Shown: positions 33,344 to 42,266, counted from the first letter of the stretch. The stretch is 42,266 nt of DNA from Paracoccaceae bacterium (GCA_018647275.1 JABGTH010000169.1:1-42266); one strand, 5' to 3'. Program-made: numbers and translations. Notes: a model not told the origin generated them from the sequence alone.

Positions 33344-34136
33344 TCTGATGCGCCCAGATGGGCCTAAAATTATTGCTGTAGCGAATCAAAAAGGTGGAGT
33401 TGGAAAAACTACGACAACGATTAATCTCTCCGCTGCGCTGGCTGAAGCAGGGTATCGTGTTTTGGTGGTTGATTTGGACCCACAAGGAAATGCGTCCACG
33501 GGTTTGGGTATCGAACAAAGCGATCGTGAGTTTACGACTTATGAACTTTTGCTAGAGGATATTGACCTGAAGGACATTATTCAGTCGTCCACAATTGAAG
33601 ATTTGGCAATTATTCCTGCAACTGTTGATTTAAGTTCTGCCGACCTTGAGCTTGTTTCGAACGAAAAACGCAGTTTCTTACTGCGTGATGCATTGCGCCA
33701 AACTCAGATAGATGAATTTGAATTTGATTTCATTCTTATCGATTGTCCGCCGTCTTTGAATCTTTTGACTGTAAACGCTATGATTGCTGCGAACACAGTT
33801 TTGGTACCACTTCAAAGCGAATTCTTCGCGCTTGAAGGGCTTTCTCAGCTGATGTTGACCATCCGCGAAGTTCGTCAAGCAGGAAACACGGATCTTCGGA
33901 TCGAAGGCGTTGTGCTGACGATGTACGATAAGCGTAACAATCTTTCACAGCAGGTTGAGCAGGATGCGCGGGATAATTTGGGTGATTTGATTTTTAAAAC
34001 AGTCATTCCAAGGAATGTGCGTTTGAGCGAGGCACCATCCTTTGCAATGCCCGTTTTGACGTATGACTCGACGTCCAAAGGCGCACTTGCATATCGTGAG
34101 CTGGCGCAAGAATTGATTGAAAAGAACAAACTATAA
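33336..34136 (+). CDS. parA: Chromosome partitioning ATPase ParA (Soj)
   Basis: ParA forms ATP-dependent dimers on the nucleoid that move ParB-parS complexes towards the poles. The 266-residue product has the deviant Walker A QKGGVGKTTTTINLSAAL with K24 in position, the signature lysine before it, Walker A' VLVVDLDPQGNASTGLG, and Walker B FILIDCPPSLNLLTVNA. There is no N-terminal DNA-binding domain, as expected for chromosomal (type Ib-like) ParA. GTG 33336 is preferred to TTG 33330 because AAGGA lies eight bases upstream and relatives start MSDL. parB follows after 19 bases. Confidence 0.97.
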   Translation: MSDLMRPDGPKIIAVANQKGGVGKTTTTINLSAALAEAGYRVLVVDLDPQGNASTGLGIEQSDREFTTYELLLEDIDLKDIIQSSTIEDLAIIPATVDLSSADLELVSNEKRSFLLRDALRQTQIDEFEFDFILIDCPPSLNLLTVNAMIAANTVLVPLQSEFFALEGLSQLMLTIREVRQAGNTDLRIEGVVLTMYDKRNNLSQQVEQDARDNLGDLIFKTVIPRNVRLSEAPSFAMPVLTYDSTSKGALAYRELAQELIEKNKL

Positions 34137-34155
34137 CCAAGGATTGGGGTGTAAA

Positions 34156-35049
34156 ATGGCTTCAGGTAGAGACAACAAACGCGGGCTTGGGCGTGGGCTT
34201 TCAGCTTTGATGGCCGATGTAACAGAGGCAGAAACGCCTGTAGCTGGCGGTTCTGTTGCCGAAAAAATTGTTCCAATTGAGAAAATCGAAGCCAATCCCG
34301 ATCAGCCACGTAAACAATTTCTTCAGGGCGATATGGATGATTTAGCTGCATCCATCAAAGAAAAGGGTGTTATCCAACCTTTGATCGTGCGGGTTTTGGA
34401 CAATGGTCACTACCAGATCGTAGCGGGTGAACGCCGCTGGCGCGCCTCTCAAATTGCGAAACTGCATGAGCTTCCTGTTGTTGTGCGTCAGTTTTCGGAT
34501 GCCGAAGTTCTAGAAGTTGCGATCATTGAAAACATTCAGCGAGCTGATCTTAATCCGATGGAAGAAGCTGTTGGTTATCGTCAGTTGATGGATCGCTTTG
34601 GGCATACTCAAGAAAAGATGGCCGAGGCATTGGGTAAAAGCCGTAGCCACATCGCCAACTTGCTCCGTCTATTGAACTTGCCAGCAGATGTAATCGAACT
34701 TGTCCGCAATGGTGATTTGTCTTCGGGTCACGCACGTGCATTGGTCTCAGCAGAGAATGCATCTGAATTGGCTAAACTTGTTGTCAAGGGCGGCCTGAGT
34801 GTTCGCGCGACTGAGGCGCTCGTAAAGTCGTCCACAGTTGAAGGTGGCGCAAATGGCAAGGGAAGCACCAAAGCTGGCAAGCTGACAAAGGATGCCGATA
34901 CAAAAGCTCTAGAAGGTGATTTAACGAGCGGTCTCAAGATGAAGGTTTTGTTGAATCACAAACCGGGATCCGAGAAGGGTCAAATGGTCATTAATTACGG
35001 CTCTCTCGACGATCTCGATGAGCTGTGTCGTAGGCTAGGTGGGGCCTAA
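34156..35049 (+). CDS. parB: Chromosome partitioning protein ParB (Spo0J)
   Basis: ParB is the CTPase clamp that loads at parS and spreads along DNA. The 297-residue product has the N-terminal ParA-activating peptide NKRGLGRGLSALMAD, the CTP-binding boxes (IQPLIVR, GERRWRASQIA near residues 91-101, ENIQRADLNPMEEA), the helix-turn-helix TQEKMAEALGKSRSHIANLL, and a C-terminal dimerisation domain after a Gly/Lys/Ser-rich linker. ATG 34156 gives the standard start MASGRDNKRGLGRGL. Its TAA overlaps the convergent hemW stop by four bases. Confidence 0.97.
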   Translation: MASGRDNKRGLGRGLSALMADVTEAETPVAGGSVAEKIVPIEKIEANPDQPRKQFLQGDMDDLAASIKEKGVIQPLIVRVLDNGHYQIVAGERRWRASQIAKLHELPVVVRQFSDAEVLEVAIIENIQRADLNPMEEAVGYRQLMDRFGHTQEKMAEALGKSRSHIANLLRLLNLPADVIELVRNGDLSSGHARALVSAENASELAKLVVKGGLSVRATEALVKSSTVEGGANGKGSTKAGKLTKDADTKALEGDLTSGLKMKVLLNHKPGSEKGQMVINYGSLDDLDELCRRLGGA

Positions 35050-36215
35050 GCTTCTAAGAGACGCCTTAAAACAGCGTTTAAAATCATAAAGCCTTGATCT
35101 GAAACGATAATTCTGTCTTTTTGGTTGTGAATAAGATTTAAATCAATTAACTCATTTAGAGCGTTTTGGTCAATGTTTCGGCCCAAAAGGTTAAAAAACC
35201 GTTTTGGATCGATGCCTTCCTTCAATCGAAGGCCCATTAGCAAAAGTTCGCTTGCCTGATCTTCGCGGGCCAGTGGCTCGCGGGGTTTTTCAGTTTGTCC
35301 CGCCATTGCGGCACTAAGCCAGCGTTTTGGATTGCTGTAACATTCGGTTGCCGTGCGTTGCCCGTTGATGGTTAAACGACCATGCGCACCGGGGCCAATA
35401 CCAACGTAATCACCGTAGCGCCAGTAAACAAGGTTGTGGCGTGATTGCGCGCCATCACGTGCGTGGTTGGACACCTCATAGGATGGCATTCCCGCCTCTC
35501 CACACAAGTCTTGTGTGGCTTCGTACATATCCGCGCCAAGGTCGTCACTCGGAAGGCCGGCCAGTTTGCCCGCGTTGTAACGATCGCCGAAAGCGGTGCC
35601 TTGCTCAATTGTCAGTTGATAAAGTGAAAGATGGTCAATCGCCATATTAAGAGCCTGCTTTAGCTCTGATGTCCAATCATCTAGTGTTTGTTTTTGACGC
35701 CCATAGATCAGGTCAAAACTCACCCGATCAAATGTGGTGCGTGCTACGTCGAATGCAGTGCGCGCCTCGGCAACGGTGTGGATGCGACCTAACCGCCGCA
35801 GGTCTTCGTCATTGAGGGCCTGAACACCCATGGAGATACGGTTTATGCCTGCCTGACGGAAGGCGGAGAAGCGACCCGCTTCAACAGAACCGGGGTTGGC
35901 TTCAAGGGTTGTTTCAAGATCGTTTGCTGTGGGCCAAAGACGGTAGATTTCCGACATGATGTCTGCCACCACGTCTGGTTCCATTAAGCTGGGTGTGCCG
36001 CCGCCAAAAAATACGCTTCGCAGGACCCGGCCCTTGGTCTCGCAGGCGGCGCGGCGCAGTTCGGCCATATAACCGTCACGCCATGCGGAATGATCGATGC
36101 TGCGCGAAACATGACTGTTAAAATCGCAATAGGGGCATTTGGCGGCACAGAACGGCCAGTGAATGTAGAGGCCAAAGCCACCTTGTTCCCAATCTTCAGC
36201 CAAAACAGCCAGCAA
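35046..36215 (-). CDS. hemW: HemW-like radical SAM protein (coproporphyrinogen III oxidase homologue)
   Basis: HemW is a radical-SAM protein now viewed as a haem chaperone, although often annotated as oxygen-independent coproporphyrinogen oxidase. The protein has up to 389 residues, with the cluster motif CAAKCPYC (C23, C27, C30), YIHWPFC, FFGGGTPSLM and the HemN-type C-terminal domain. The start is uncertain: TTG at 36215 or 36203 are the candidates, both within or next to the rdgB stop, and there is no in-frame ATG near the N-terminus. The length of 380-390 and the CxxxCxxC without the extra HemN cysteine favour HemW over true CPO. It lies in a rph-rdgB-hemW run. Confidence 0.92.
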   Translation of the reverse strand: MLAVLAEDWEQGGFGLYIHWPFCAAKCPYCDFNSHVSRSIDHSAWRDGYMAELRRAACETKGRVLRSVFFGGGTPSLMEPDVVADIMSEIYRLWPTANDLETTLEANPGSVEAGRFSAFRQAGINRISMGVQALNDEDLRRLGRIHTVAEARTAFDVARTTFDRVSFDLIYGRQKQTLDDWTSELKQALNMAIDHLSLYQLTIEQGTAFGDRYNAGKLAGLPSDDLGADMYEATQDLCGEAGMPSYEVSNHARDGAQSRHNLVYWRYGDYVGIGPGAHGRLTINGQRTATECYSNPKRWLSAAMAGQTEKPREPLAREDQASELLLMGLRLKEGIDPKRFFNLLGRNIDQNALNELIDLNLIHNQKDRIIVSDQGFMILNAVLRRLLEA

Positions 36216-36807
36216 TCAATTTTTCAAATGCTCGGGCGCGGTGGCTGATCAAATTCTTTGCGTCATGATCCATTTCCGCAAAGGTAATGTCGTGGCCATC
36301 CGGCATAAACATGGGATCATATCCGTGACCTTGTTTACCGCGCATTGGCCAAACAAGTGTGCCTTCAACGGTGCCTTCAAACACTTCGTCATGCCCATCT
36401 GGCCATGCTAAAACTAGAGTCGAGCAGAAGCGAGCGGTGCGTGGGTGCGCGGCGTTACGTTCTTCCAAAAGGTTGTGCGTTTTGGTCATCGCCATGATGA
36501 AATCACGACCATTTGGCGTTTCTGCCCAATCAGCAGTGTAGACTCCGGGAGCACCATCAAGCCCATCAACTTGAATGCCAGAATCATCTGATAGCGCGGG
36601 AAGTCCCGTGGCTTTAACGGCAGCGTGGGCCTTGATCCGTGCGTTTCCAACAAAGGTGTTTTCTGTTTCTTCTGGCGCTGCCAAATTCAACTCGGCCACG
36701 CCAGTGATAGACACCCCAAGAGGTTGAAATAGCTGATGCATTTCTTCCAATTTGCCTGCGTTATGTGTTGCAACCAACAGGCGGTCCAGGGTGAATTTAC
36801 GGCTCAT
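36196..36807 (-). CDS. rdgB: XTP/dITP pyrophosphatase RdgB
   Basis: RdgB hydrolyses dITP, XTP and dXTP to monophosphates and so keeps deaminated purines out of DNA. The 203-residue product shows the HAM1 signature: LLVATHNAGKLEEMHQLF (residues 10-27), the catalytic LSDDSGIQVDGLDGAPGVYT, FEGTVEG, and C-terminal GHGYDPMF and SHRARAF. Its start overlaps the rph stop (ATGA, 4 bases) and its 3' end overlaps hemW by up to 20 bases, so rph-rdgB-hemW is one compact operon. Confidence 0.97.
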   Translation of the reverse strand: MSRKFTLDRLLVATHNAGKLEEMHQLFQPLGVSITGVAELNLAAPEETENTFVGNARIKAHAAVKATGLPALSDDSGIQVDGLDGAPGVYTADWAETPNGRDFIMAMTKTHNLLEERNAAHPRTARFCSTLVLAWPDGHDEVFEGTVEGTLVWPMRGKQGHGYDPMFMPDGHDITFAEMDHDAKNLISHRARAFEKLIAGCFG

Positions 36808-37517
36808 CTGGTGGCGGCTTTCGCAGCTTCGACCAATTCGCCGACACCTTTTTCGGCAAGGTCCATCAGTTCGTTGAGCTGTGTACGTGAGAATAGGGAA
36901 CCTTCAGCGCTCATCTGTACTTCGATCAGTTTTTTCGAACCGGTCATGATGAAGTTGCCATCTACGCCAGCTTCTGAGTCCTCAGGGTAATCCAAATCAA
37001 GAACCGGTTGTCCGGCGTAGATACCACAACTAACAGCAGCCACTGGATCGACCAATGGATCGCTAATTACATCGCCGGCCTTAATCAATTTATTCACAGC
37101 CAAACGCAATGCGATCCAGCCACCTGTGATAGATGCACAACGTGTTCCGCCGTCAGCTTGTAAAACATCACAGTCGATCGTGATTTGACGTTCGCCCAAG
37201 GCAACGCGGTCGACACCTGCGCGCAATGATCGGCCAATGAGGCGTTGGATTTCAACGGTACGGCCGCCTTGTTTGCCAGAAGCAGCTTCGCGGCGCATCC
37301 GTGTGTTGGTGGCGCGTGGCAACATGCCGTATTCGGCCGTGACCCACCCAAGTCCAGATCCTTTAATAAAGGATGGCACACGTGGCTCAATTGATGCGGT
37401 GCACAGCACATGTGTGTCGCCCATTTTGATCAGGGCGGACCCTTCAGCGTGTTTGGTAAAGCCAGTTTCGATTGAAACTTCGCGCATTTGATCGAGGGCA
37501 CGTCCTGAAGGTCGCAT
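36804..37517 (-). CDS. rph: Ribonuclease PH
   Basis: RNase PH is a phosphate-dependent 3'-5' exoribonuclease that trims tRNA precursors. The 237-residue product begins MRPSGRALDQMREVSIETGF and shows VLCTASIEPRVP, GWVTAEYGMLPRATNTR, EIQRLIGRSLRAGVD, the phosphate-binding GGTRCASITGGWIAL and the VLDLDYPEDSEAGVDGNFI block. All catalytic-site residues look intact. It is the first gene of the leftward rph-rdgB-hemW operon and is divergent from hrcA, with 122 bases between. Confidence 0.97.
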   Translation of the reverse strand: MRPSGRALDQMREVSIETGFTKHAEGSALIKMGDTHVLCTASIEPRVPSFIKGSGLGWVTAEYGMLPRATNTRMRREAASGKQGGRTVEIQRLIGRSLRAGVDRVALGERQITIDCDVLQADGGTRCASITGGWIALRLAVNKLIKAGDVISDPLVDPVAAVSCGIYAGQPVLDLDYPEDSEAGVDGNFIMTGSKKLIEVQMSAEGSLFSRTQLNELMDLAEKGVGELVEAAKAATR

Positions 37518-37639
37518 GGGATATCCTTTTTAAGTTGTTTGTTGGATACCGCCCCCCACCCCCTTTGTGCAACCCTGATTGACCTTTGTTCGCGGTGCTC
37601 TTTAATGGTGCGGCGCTAATGGTGCTGCGTTAAAGGTGG

Positions 37640-38707
37640 ATGATGACAGATAAACCAAAGATCCTTGATGATATGAACGATCGCTCACGCGAGGTTTTTC
37701 GCCGTGTGGTTGAGGGATATTTGCACAACGGTGATCCCGTGGGATCACGCACGCTTACTCGTGACTTTAACGAAAAGATCAGTGCAGCCACCATTCGCAA
37801 TGTTATGCAGGATCTTGAGTATATGGGGTTGCTAGACAGTCCTCACGTCAGTGCAGGGCGTGTTCCAACCCAAGCGGGCTTAAGGATGTTTGTTGACGGC
37901 TTGATGGAAGTCGGTATTCCCGACGAAACCGACCGCGAAAAGATCGATGCAACGATGGGGCGCAACGAAAACGATGTAGGTGGATTGCTTGACCGCGTGG
38001 GAGCCGCACTGTCTGGTGTGACGCAAGGTGCATCGCTGGTTTTAACACCAAAACACGAAGCCCCGATTAAGCACATCGAATTTGTCTCGCTGGCGATTGA
38101 CCGCGCCTTGGTCGTTTTGGTTTTTGCTGATGGGCACGTTGAGAACCGCCTGTTCACACCGCCCCCAGGGCTCACACCCAGCTCAATGCGCGAGGCGGCC
38201 AATTTTCTGAATTCACTGATAGAAGGGCGAACTCTTAGTGATGTGCGCGGTGTTATTCAAAAAGAGATATCAAATCGGCGCCAAGAAATTGATGTACTAG
38301 CCCGCAGTTTAGTCGACAGTGGGTTAGCTGTTTGGGAGGCTGAAGGAGAGCGTAGCGAGCGCTTGATCGTACGTGGTCGTTCGAACTTGCTCGAATCCAG
38401 TGCTGAGGAACATGATCTTGAACGCATTCGAAACCTGTTTGATGACCTTGAACGCAAGCGCGATATCTCTGAGTTCCTTGAATTAACCGAGGATGGCGAT
38501 GGTGTTCGCATTTTTATTGGCTCTGAGAACAAACTTTTTTCACTTTCGGGTTCCTCTTTGGTGGTTTCCCCTTATATGAACGCTGATCGTAAGATTATTG
38601 GTGCCGTTGGCGTCATTGGTCCGACGAGACTGAATTATGGACGTATCGTGCCGATTGTAGATTACACGGCCCAACTGGTTGGGAAATTACTTTCAGACCG
38701 GAGCTAG
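37640..38707 (+). CDS. hrcA: Heat-inducible transcription repressor HrcA
   Basis: HrcA represses groESL (and sometimes dnaK) by binding the CIRCE inverted repeat and needs GroEL for activity. The 355-residue product has an N-terminal winged helix (VGSRTLTRDFNEKISAATIR and NVMQDLEYMGLLDSPHVSAG RVPT), a central dimerisation region, and the C-terminal VIGPTRLNYGRIVPIVDYTA typical of the family. Start at 37640 or the adjacent ATG 37643; AAAGGTGG lies upstream. No CIRCE element is seen upstream, so no sign of self-repression. grpE follows after nine bases, the common hrcA-grpE pair. Confidence 0.96.
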   Translation: MMTDKPKILDDMNDRSREVFRRVVEGYLHNGDPVGSRTLTRDFNEKISAATIRNVMQDLEYMGLLDSPHVSAGRVPTQAGLRMFVDGLMEVGIPDETDREKIDATMGRNENDVGGLLDRVGAALSGVTQGASLVLTPKHEAPIKHIEFVSLAIDRALVVLVFADGHVENRLFTPPPGLTPSSMREAANFLNSLIEGRTLSDVRGVIQKEISNRRQEIDVLARSLVDSGLAVWEAEGERSERLIVRGRSNLLESSAEEHDLERIRNLFDDLERKRDISEFLELTEDGDGVRIFIGSENKLFSLSGSSLVVSPYMNADRKIIGAVGVIGPTRLNYGRIVPIVDYTAQLVGKLLSDRS

Positions 38708-38716
38708 AGGTGGATT

Positions 38717-39280
38717 ATGGCTGAGCCAATGAATAACGATTTTCTTGATGATATCGAGGACATGGAAGCGGAAGAATTCGCTGATGAAATGGAAGAAATC
38801 ACAGATGAAGCTCTGGAGCTAGATGAGCTTCGCGCGGAACGTGATGATTATAAAGACCGCTTTATGCGTGCTTTGGCTGATGCCGAAAATGCGCGCAAAC
38901 GTTCGGATAAAGATCGTCGTGAGGCAGAGAACTATGGTGGCTCAAAATTGGCTCGCGATATGCTGCCGGTTTATGACAACATGAAGCGTGCGCTTGATAC
39001 GATCACCGATGAGCAACGCGAAGTTGCTGGCCCGTTATTGGAAGGTATCGAGCTGACAATGCGCGAGCTTTTGAGCGTGTTCAAAAAGCATGGTATTGAG
39101 GTTATTACGCCAGCTGTGGGCGACAAATTTGATCCGCAGGTTCACCAAGCGATGTTTGAGGCACCTGTGCCAGCAACAGTTGCTGGTGACATCATTCAGG
39201 TCGCCGCTGAGGGCTTTATGCTGCACGATCGTTTGTTACGTCCTGCACAGGTTGGCGTGTCGTCTACACCTGCTGGCTAA
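38717..39280 (+). CDS. grpE: Nucleotide exchange factor GrpE
   Basis: GrpE releases ADP from DnaK in the Hsp70 cycle. The 187-residue product has an acidic N-terminal part (DFLDDIEDMEAEEFADEMEE), a long coiled-coil dimerisation helix (about residues 35-90, LDELRAERDDYKDRFMRALA and DAENARKRSDKDRRE), GSKLARDMLPVYDNMKRAL, and the C-terminal beta domain ending FDPQVHQAMF and GFMLHDRLLRPAQVGVS. Start ATG 38717 follows AGAGGTGG. It is probably co-transcribed with hrcA and is convergent with mutS. Confidence 0.97.
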   Translation: MAEPMNNDFLDDIEDMEAEEFADEMEEITDEALELDELRAERDDYKDRFMRALADAENARKRSDKDRREAENYGGSKLARDMLPVYDNMKRALDTITDEQREVAGPLLEGIELTMRELLSVFKKHGIEVITPAVGDKFDPQVHQAMFEAPVPATVAGDIIQVAAEGFMLHDRLLRPAQVGVSSTPAG

Positions 39281-39309
39281 ATTAGTTAGTGACTACAAAT
39301 TCCAAAGGG

Positions 39310-39330
39310 GGCGGTCAGTTTTTGGCCGCC
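39310..39330. terminator. Weak stem-loop between convergent grpE and mutS
   Basis: GGCGGTCA (39310-39317) and TGGCCGCC (39323-39330) pair with one G-U over a short loop. It includes the mutS stop codon. Neither strand has a strong T-tract afterwards, so termination here is only possible, not clear. Confidence 0.3.
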
Positions 39331-41945
39331 TCTTTCAGTTTGTAGATCAGGTCGAGCGCTTGTTTTGGTGACAACTCGTCTGGAAGAATATCGCCTAGTA
39401 AATCTAACGCCGGAGAGGCCTCAACCTTAACCGGTACAGGGGGTGGCGTGCTGGCGAAAAGGGGCAGATCGTCGAACAGTGTCTTTTGTGTTGTCCCACC
39501 TTCACGTTCACCTTTTTCCAAGGTTTCCAGCACCACACGTGCGCGCGCGATTACAGCATCTGGCAGACCAGCCAGCTTTGCCACCTGAACACCATAAGAC
39601 CGATCGGCAGCGCCTTTTTTAACTTCGTGCAAGAAAACAACGTCACCATCGAATTCTTTAACCGCAACAGTAGCGTTATCTACCCCATCCAACTTGCCCG
39701 AAAGCGCAGTCATTTCGTGATAGTGCGTAGCGAATAACGCGCGTGATTGGTTAACGTCGTGCAGGTGCTCTAGCGTGGCCCATGCGATTGATAGGCCGTC
39801 ATAGGTAGCAGTACCGCGTCCAATTTCATCCAAGATCACCAATGCATGGTCGTCCGCTTGGTTTAGGATAGCGGCGGTCTCTACCATTTCGACCATAAAT
39901 GTGGATCGCCCACGCGCCAGATCGTCAGATGCACCCACGCGGCTGAACAATTGGCTGATCATGCCAATATGTGCAGAAGTGGCGGGTACATAGCTGCCCA
40001 TTTGTGCCAGAAGGGCAATCAGTGCGTTTTGACGTAAGAATGTCGATTTACCAGCCATGTTGGGACCGGTTAGCAGCCAGATGTTTGAAGTGTCCGTCGC
40101 TGACAGATCGCAGTCATTGGCGATGAAAGGTTGGCCAGATTGATCACGCAAAGCCTTTTCCACAACGGGATGGCGCCCAGCGATAATGTTGAACGCACGC
40201 GAGGTATCGACAGTTGGCTTGCACCAGTCTTGGGCACGGGCGAGTTGGGCCAAACTGGTGGCCAAATCGATTTCTGCCAAGCCGCGGGCGGTCTGCGTGA
40301 TCAGCGCTGCACTGTCCAGAATGGTGCGCTTTAGAATTTCATAGAGACGCTTTTCGATCTCAAGGGCGCGGTTGCCAGCGTTGAGGATCTTCGTCTCCAT
40401 CTCCGACAATTCAATAGTGGTAAAGCGCACTTGATTGGCAGTGGTTTGACGGTGAATGAATGTTTCGTTTAGAGGCGGCGATAGCATTCTATCCGCATGG
40501 GTCGCAGTAGTTTCGATGAAATAGCCTAAGACGTTATTGTGTTTGATTTTCAACGTTGAAATACCCGTTTGCGTGGCGAATTCTTTTTGCATTTGCGCGA
40601 TCACACTACGCCCTTCATCACGTAGTTTGCGGGCCTCATCGAGGTCTTCGTCATATTCGGGGGCGATGAAACCGCCATCACGAGCCAAAAGTGGCGGCTC
40701 TGCGATCAGTGCTTGATCTAGTAATTCAACCAAATCGTCATGCCCTGTCAGGCTTTGTAGCGCGCTAGACAATAGTTTTGGCGCGTCGCCAAGACCGTTT
40801 GATGCAATCAAACTTGCCTCAGCCAAACCATTGCGGATGGCGGTCAGATCACGGGGGCCGCCACGATCTAAGGATAGGCGCGACAGGGCGCGGTCCAAAT
40901 CGGGAACTTGGCGCAGTTTTTCACGCACATCTTCGGTAATCTGTGTGTTTTCTACTACGTGTGATACGGCATTCAATCTGTCCGAAACTGTCTCTAACAA
41001 ACGCGAAGGTGCAGAAAGTCTTCGCTCAAGAAGGCGTGCGCCACCTGCGGTGACGGTGGTGTCAATCACAGCAAGCAATGATCCGGCACGTCCACCTGAC
41101 AAGGCTTGGGTCAGTTCCAGATTACGCCTAGTGGCGGCGTCGATCTGAACGGTTTTATTATGCTGTTCCTGCTGTGGGGGCTGTAATAGAGGCAATTTAC
41201 CCTTTTGAGTAATATTTAGGTACTCAACGATGGCGCCCATCGCAGCAATTTCGGCTCGATCGAAGTTACCATAGGCGTCCAAAGTGCTGACGCCGAACAG
41301 ATCACAAAGGCGCTTTTCTCCAGACGTGCTGTCAAAAGAAGATCCTGACAATCCCGTCAATGAAATTCCAAATTCAGTTACTAACTGGTGTAAATCGTTC
41401 TCTAGTGCCTGTGGGACTATCAACTCGGACGGGGACAAGCGGGCGAGTTCAGGACCCAACCGCGTTTGGTTCGCCTTCATCGCGTTGAACGTACCAGTGG
41501 AAATATCGACCCATGCAATAGCAGCTTGATCGCGAACCTCAACAAACGCTGCGAGATAATTGTGGCTGCGTGCGTTCAGCAAGCTGTCTTCTGTCAAGGT
41601 GCCTGGGGTGACAAGACGCACAACATCGCGTTTTACGATTGATTTATAGCCACGTTTCTTTGCTTCAGCAGGACTTTCCAGCTGCTCGCAAACGCCAACG
41701 CGATATCCTTTGCGTATGAGGGTCAGCAGATACCCTTCGGCCGCATGCACAGGCACGCCGCACATGGGAATGTCATTGCCCTCATGTTTGCCGCGTTTGG
41801 TCAGAGCGATGTCTAAGCTTTCAGCTGCGGCAACGGCATCATCAAAGAACATTTCATAGAAATCGCCCATACGATAAAACAGCAAAGCATCAGGATGCGC
41901 GGCTTTTATCTCTAGATACTGGGCCATCATTGGTGTGACGGTCAT
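39315..41945 (-). CDS. mutS: DNA mismatch repair protein MutS
   Basis: MutS recognises mismatches and small loops and recruits MutL. The 876-residue product has the mismatch-binding domain with FYRMGDFYEMFFDDA (Phe-x-Glu motif), the connector, the lever/clamp helices, and the ABC-type ATPase: Walker A LTGPNMAGKSTFLRQ (about residue 625), signature STFMVEMVETAAILN, Walker B ALVILDEIGRGTATYDGLSI and ATHYHEMTAL. The C-terminal region ends with DELSPKQALDLIYKLKE, the tetramerisation segment. GGGGGACA precedes ATG 41945. It is divergent from the malic enzyme gene. Confidence 0.98.
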   Translation of the reverse strand: MTVTPMMAQYLEIKAAHPDALLFYRMGDFYEMFFDDAVAAAESLDIALTKRGKHEGNDIPMCGVPVHAAEGYLLTLIRKGYRVGVCEQLESPAEAKKRGYKSIVKRDVVRLVTPGTLTEDSLLNARSHNYLAAFVEVRDQAAIAWVDISTGTFNAMKANQTRLGPELARLSPSELIVPQALENDLHQLVTEFGISLTGLSGSSFDSTSGEKRLCDLFGVSTLDAYGNFDRAEIAAMGAIVEYLNITQKGKLPLLQPPQQEQHNKTVQIDAATRRNLELTQALSGGRAGSLLAVIDTTVTAGGARLLERRLSAPSRLLETVSDRLNAVSHVVENTQITEDVREKLRQVPDLDRALSRLSLDRGGPRDLTAIRNGLAEASLIASNGLGDAPKLLSSALQSLTGHDDLVELLDQALIAEPPLLARDGGFIAPEYDEDLDEARKLRDEGRSVIAQMQKEFATQTGISTLKIKHNNVLGYFIETTATHADRMLSPPLNETFIHRQTTANQVRFTTIELSEMETKILNAGNRALEIEKRLYEILKRTILDSAALITQTARGLAEIDLATSLAQLARAQDWCKPTVDTSRAFNIIAGRHPVVEKALRDQSGQPFIANDCDLSATDTSNIWLLTGPNMAGKSTFLRQNALIALLAQMGSYVPATSAHIGMISQLFSRVGASDDLARGRSTFMVEMVETAAILNQADDHALVILDEIGRGTATYDGLSIAWATLEHLHDVNQSRALFATHYHEMTALSGKLDGVDNATVAVKEFDGDVVFLHEVKKGAADRSYGVQVAKLAGLPDAVIARARVVLETLEKGEREGGTTQKTLFDDLPLFASTPPPVPVKVEASPALDLLGDILPDELSPKQALDLIYKLKEAAKN

Positions 41946-42077
41946 ATTTTGTCCCCCGACAAGTGTTAGCTGACCTTACAAAGACGGACGAGGTGGGAAA
42001 ACCCGTAAAGTGCTTAACCATTGAGGGTCTCAGATCTCTCGTTTACGGTTAAATCTCTAATTGGAGGAAAATGCACA

Positions 42078-42266
42078 ATGTCAAAGACTAGAGTCACCGA
42101 TGAAGAGGCGTTGGCCTTTCACTTAGAGCCAACACCTGGAAAATTTGAAATCACGGCCACTGTTCCAATGACCACGCAACGGGACTTGTCTTTGGCCTAT
42201 TCTCCAGGCGTTGCGGTGCCTTGCTTGGCGATCGCCGAGAATCCTGGTTTGGCCTATGACTATACG
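42078..42266 (+). CDS. maeB: NADP-dependent malic enzyme, N-terminal part (runs off the right edge)
   Basis: The first 63 codons of a rightward gene are visible: MSKTRVTDEEALAFHLEPTP, GKFEITATVPMTTQRDLSLA and YSPGVAVPCLAIAENP. This is the start of the MaeB-type fused malic enzyme (malic enzyme plus phosphotransacetylase-like C-terminal domain), which decarboxylates malate to pyruvate with NADPH production. GGAGGA lies nine bases before the chosen ATG; a nearer ATG at 42071 is out of frame. Adjacent upstream, divergent, is mutS, as in other Rhodobacteraceae. The catalytic domain is outside the window. Confidence 0.93.
   Translation, partial: MSKTRVTDEEALAFHLEPTPGKFEITATVPMTTQRDLSLAYSPGVAVPCLAIAENPGLAYDYT

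Noticed and set aside
37518..37639. CIRCE element or heat-shock promoter before hrcA
   Set aside because: No TTAGCACTC-N9-GAGTGCTAA repeat and no convincing CTTG/-10 pair were found.
42014..42021. TTAACCAT CtrA half-site between mutS and maeB
   Set aside because: Only one half is present; an 8-base AT-rich motif is expected by chance in a window of this size.

Overview
The window is chromosomal core DNA of a roseobacter-type alphaproteobacterium (Rhodobacteraceae). Evidence: the RegB/SenC/RegA redox cluster, the tsaE-addBA-trxA block, a 929-residue AcnB, the hslVU/smr/tim44/fxsA/secB/dnaQ/coaE/aroE/maf block, and the rho-mnmE-mnmG-rsmG-parA-parB block next to a likely replication origin. I see no phage, CRISPR, toxin-antitoxin or secretion locus, and no rRNA or tRNA gene. 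I found no previously undescribed system. The most informative content is a set of eroded genes and the origin/partition architecture.

Layout. 1-2057: start of a MoxR ATPase gene (leaving the window), divergent DUF1285 gene, msrB-msrA repair operon. 2058-5863: HD phosphohydrolase and acetyltransferase genes, then regA and senC facing away from regB. 5864-7554: a perfect CtrA-type palindrome, a decayed divL-like PAS kinase gene, tsaE, and a 57-codon fusion scar of amgK and murU. 7547-14277: addB, addA, trxA. 14320-14740: IS3-family remnant. 14852-17699: acnB and its terminator. 17771-20652: an eroded minus-strand gene, hslV, a DM13-domain pseudogene, hslU. 20708-24571: MFS transporter, smr, truncated mltA, tim44-like, fxsA, secB. 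24575-27276: dnaQ, coaE, aroE, maf, all leftward. 27276-27600: AT-rich region with a perfect DnaA box and several near-matches, the probable oriC. 27675-35049: hemJ, rho, mnmE, mnmG, rsmG, parA, parB, all rightward, with two perfect parS sites built into the start of mnmG and into rsmG codons. 35046-42266: hemW, rdgB, rph, hrcA, grpE, mutS and the start of a malic enzyme gene.

How it fits together. Gene polarity flips at 27.3-27.6 kb, as expected at an origin, with the ParABS system on the right arm 3-8 kb away. Many genes overlap by ATGA or a few bases, so the genome is compact. Against that background, several loci normally found in roseobacter genomes survive only as deletion scars: divL (CtrA phosphorelay), amgK-murU (MurNAc recycling), mltA (lytic transglycosylase) and a DM13 gene. 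The amgK-murU and mltA losses both affect peptidoglycan turnover, which suggests coordinated loss of that pathway. Family assignments rest on reading translated motifs from memory of these families; no database search was run.
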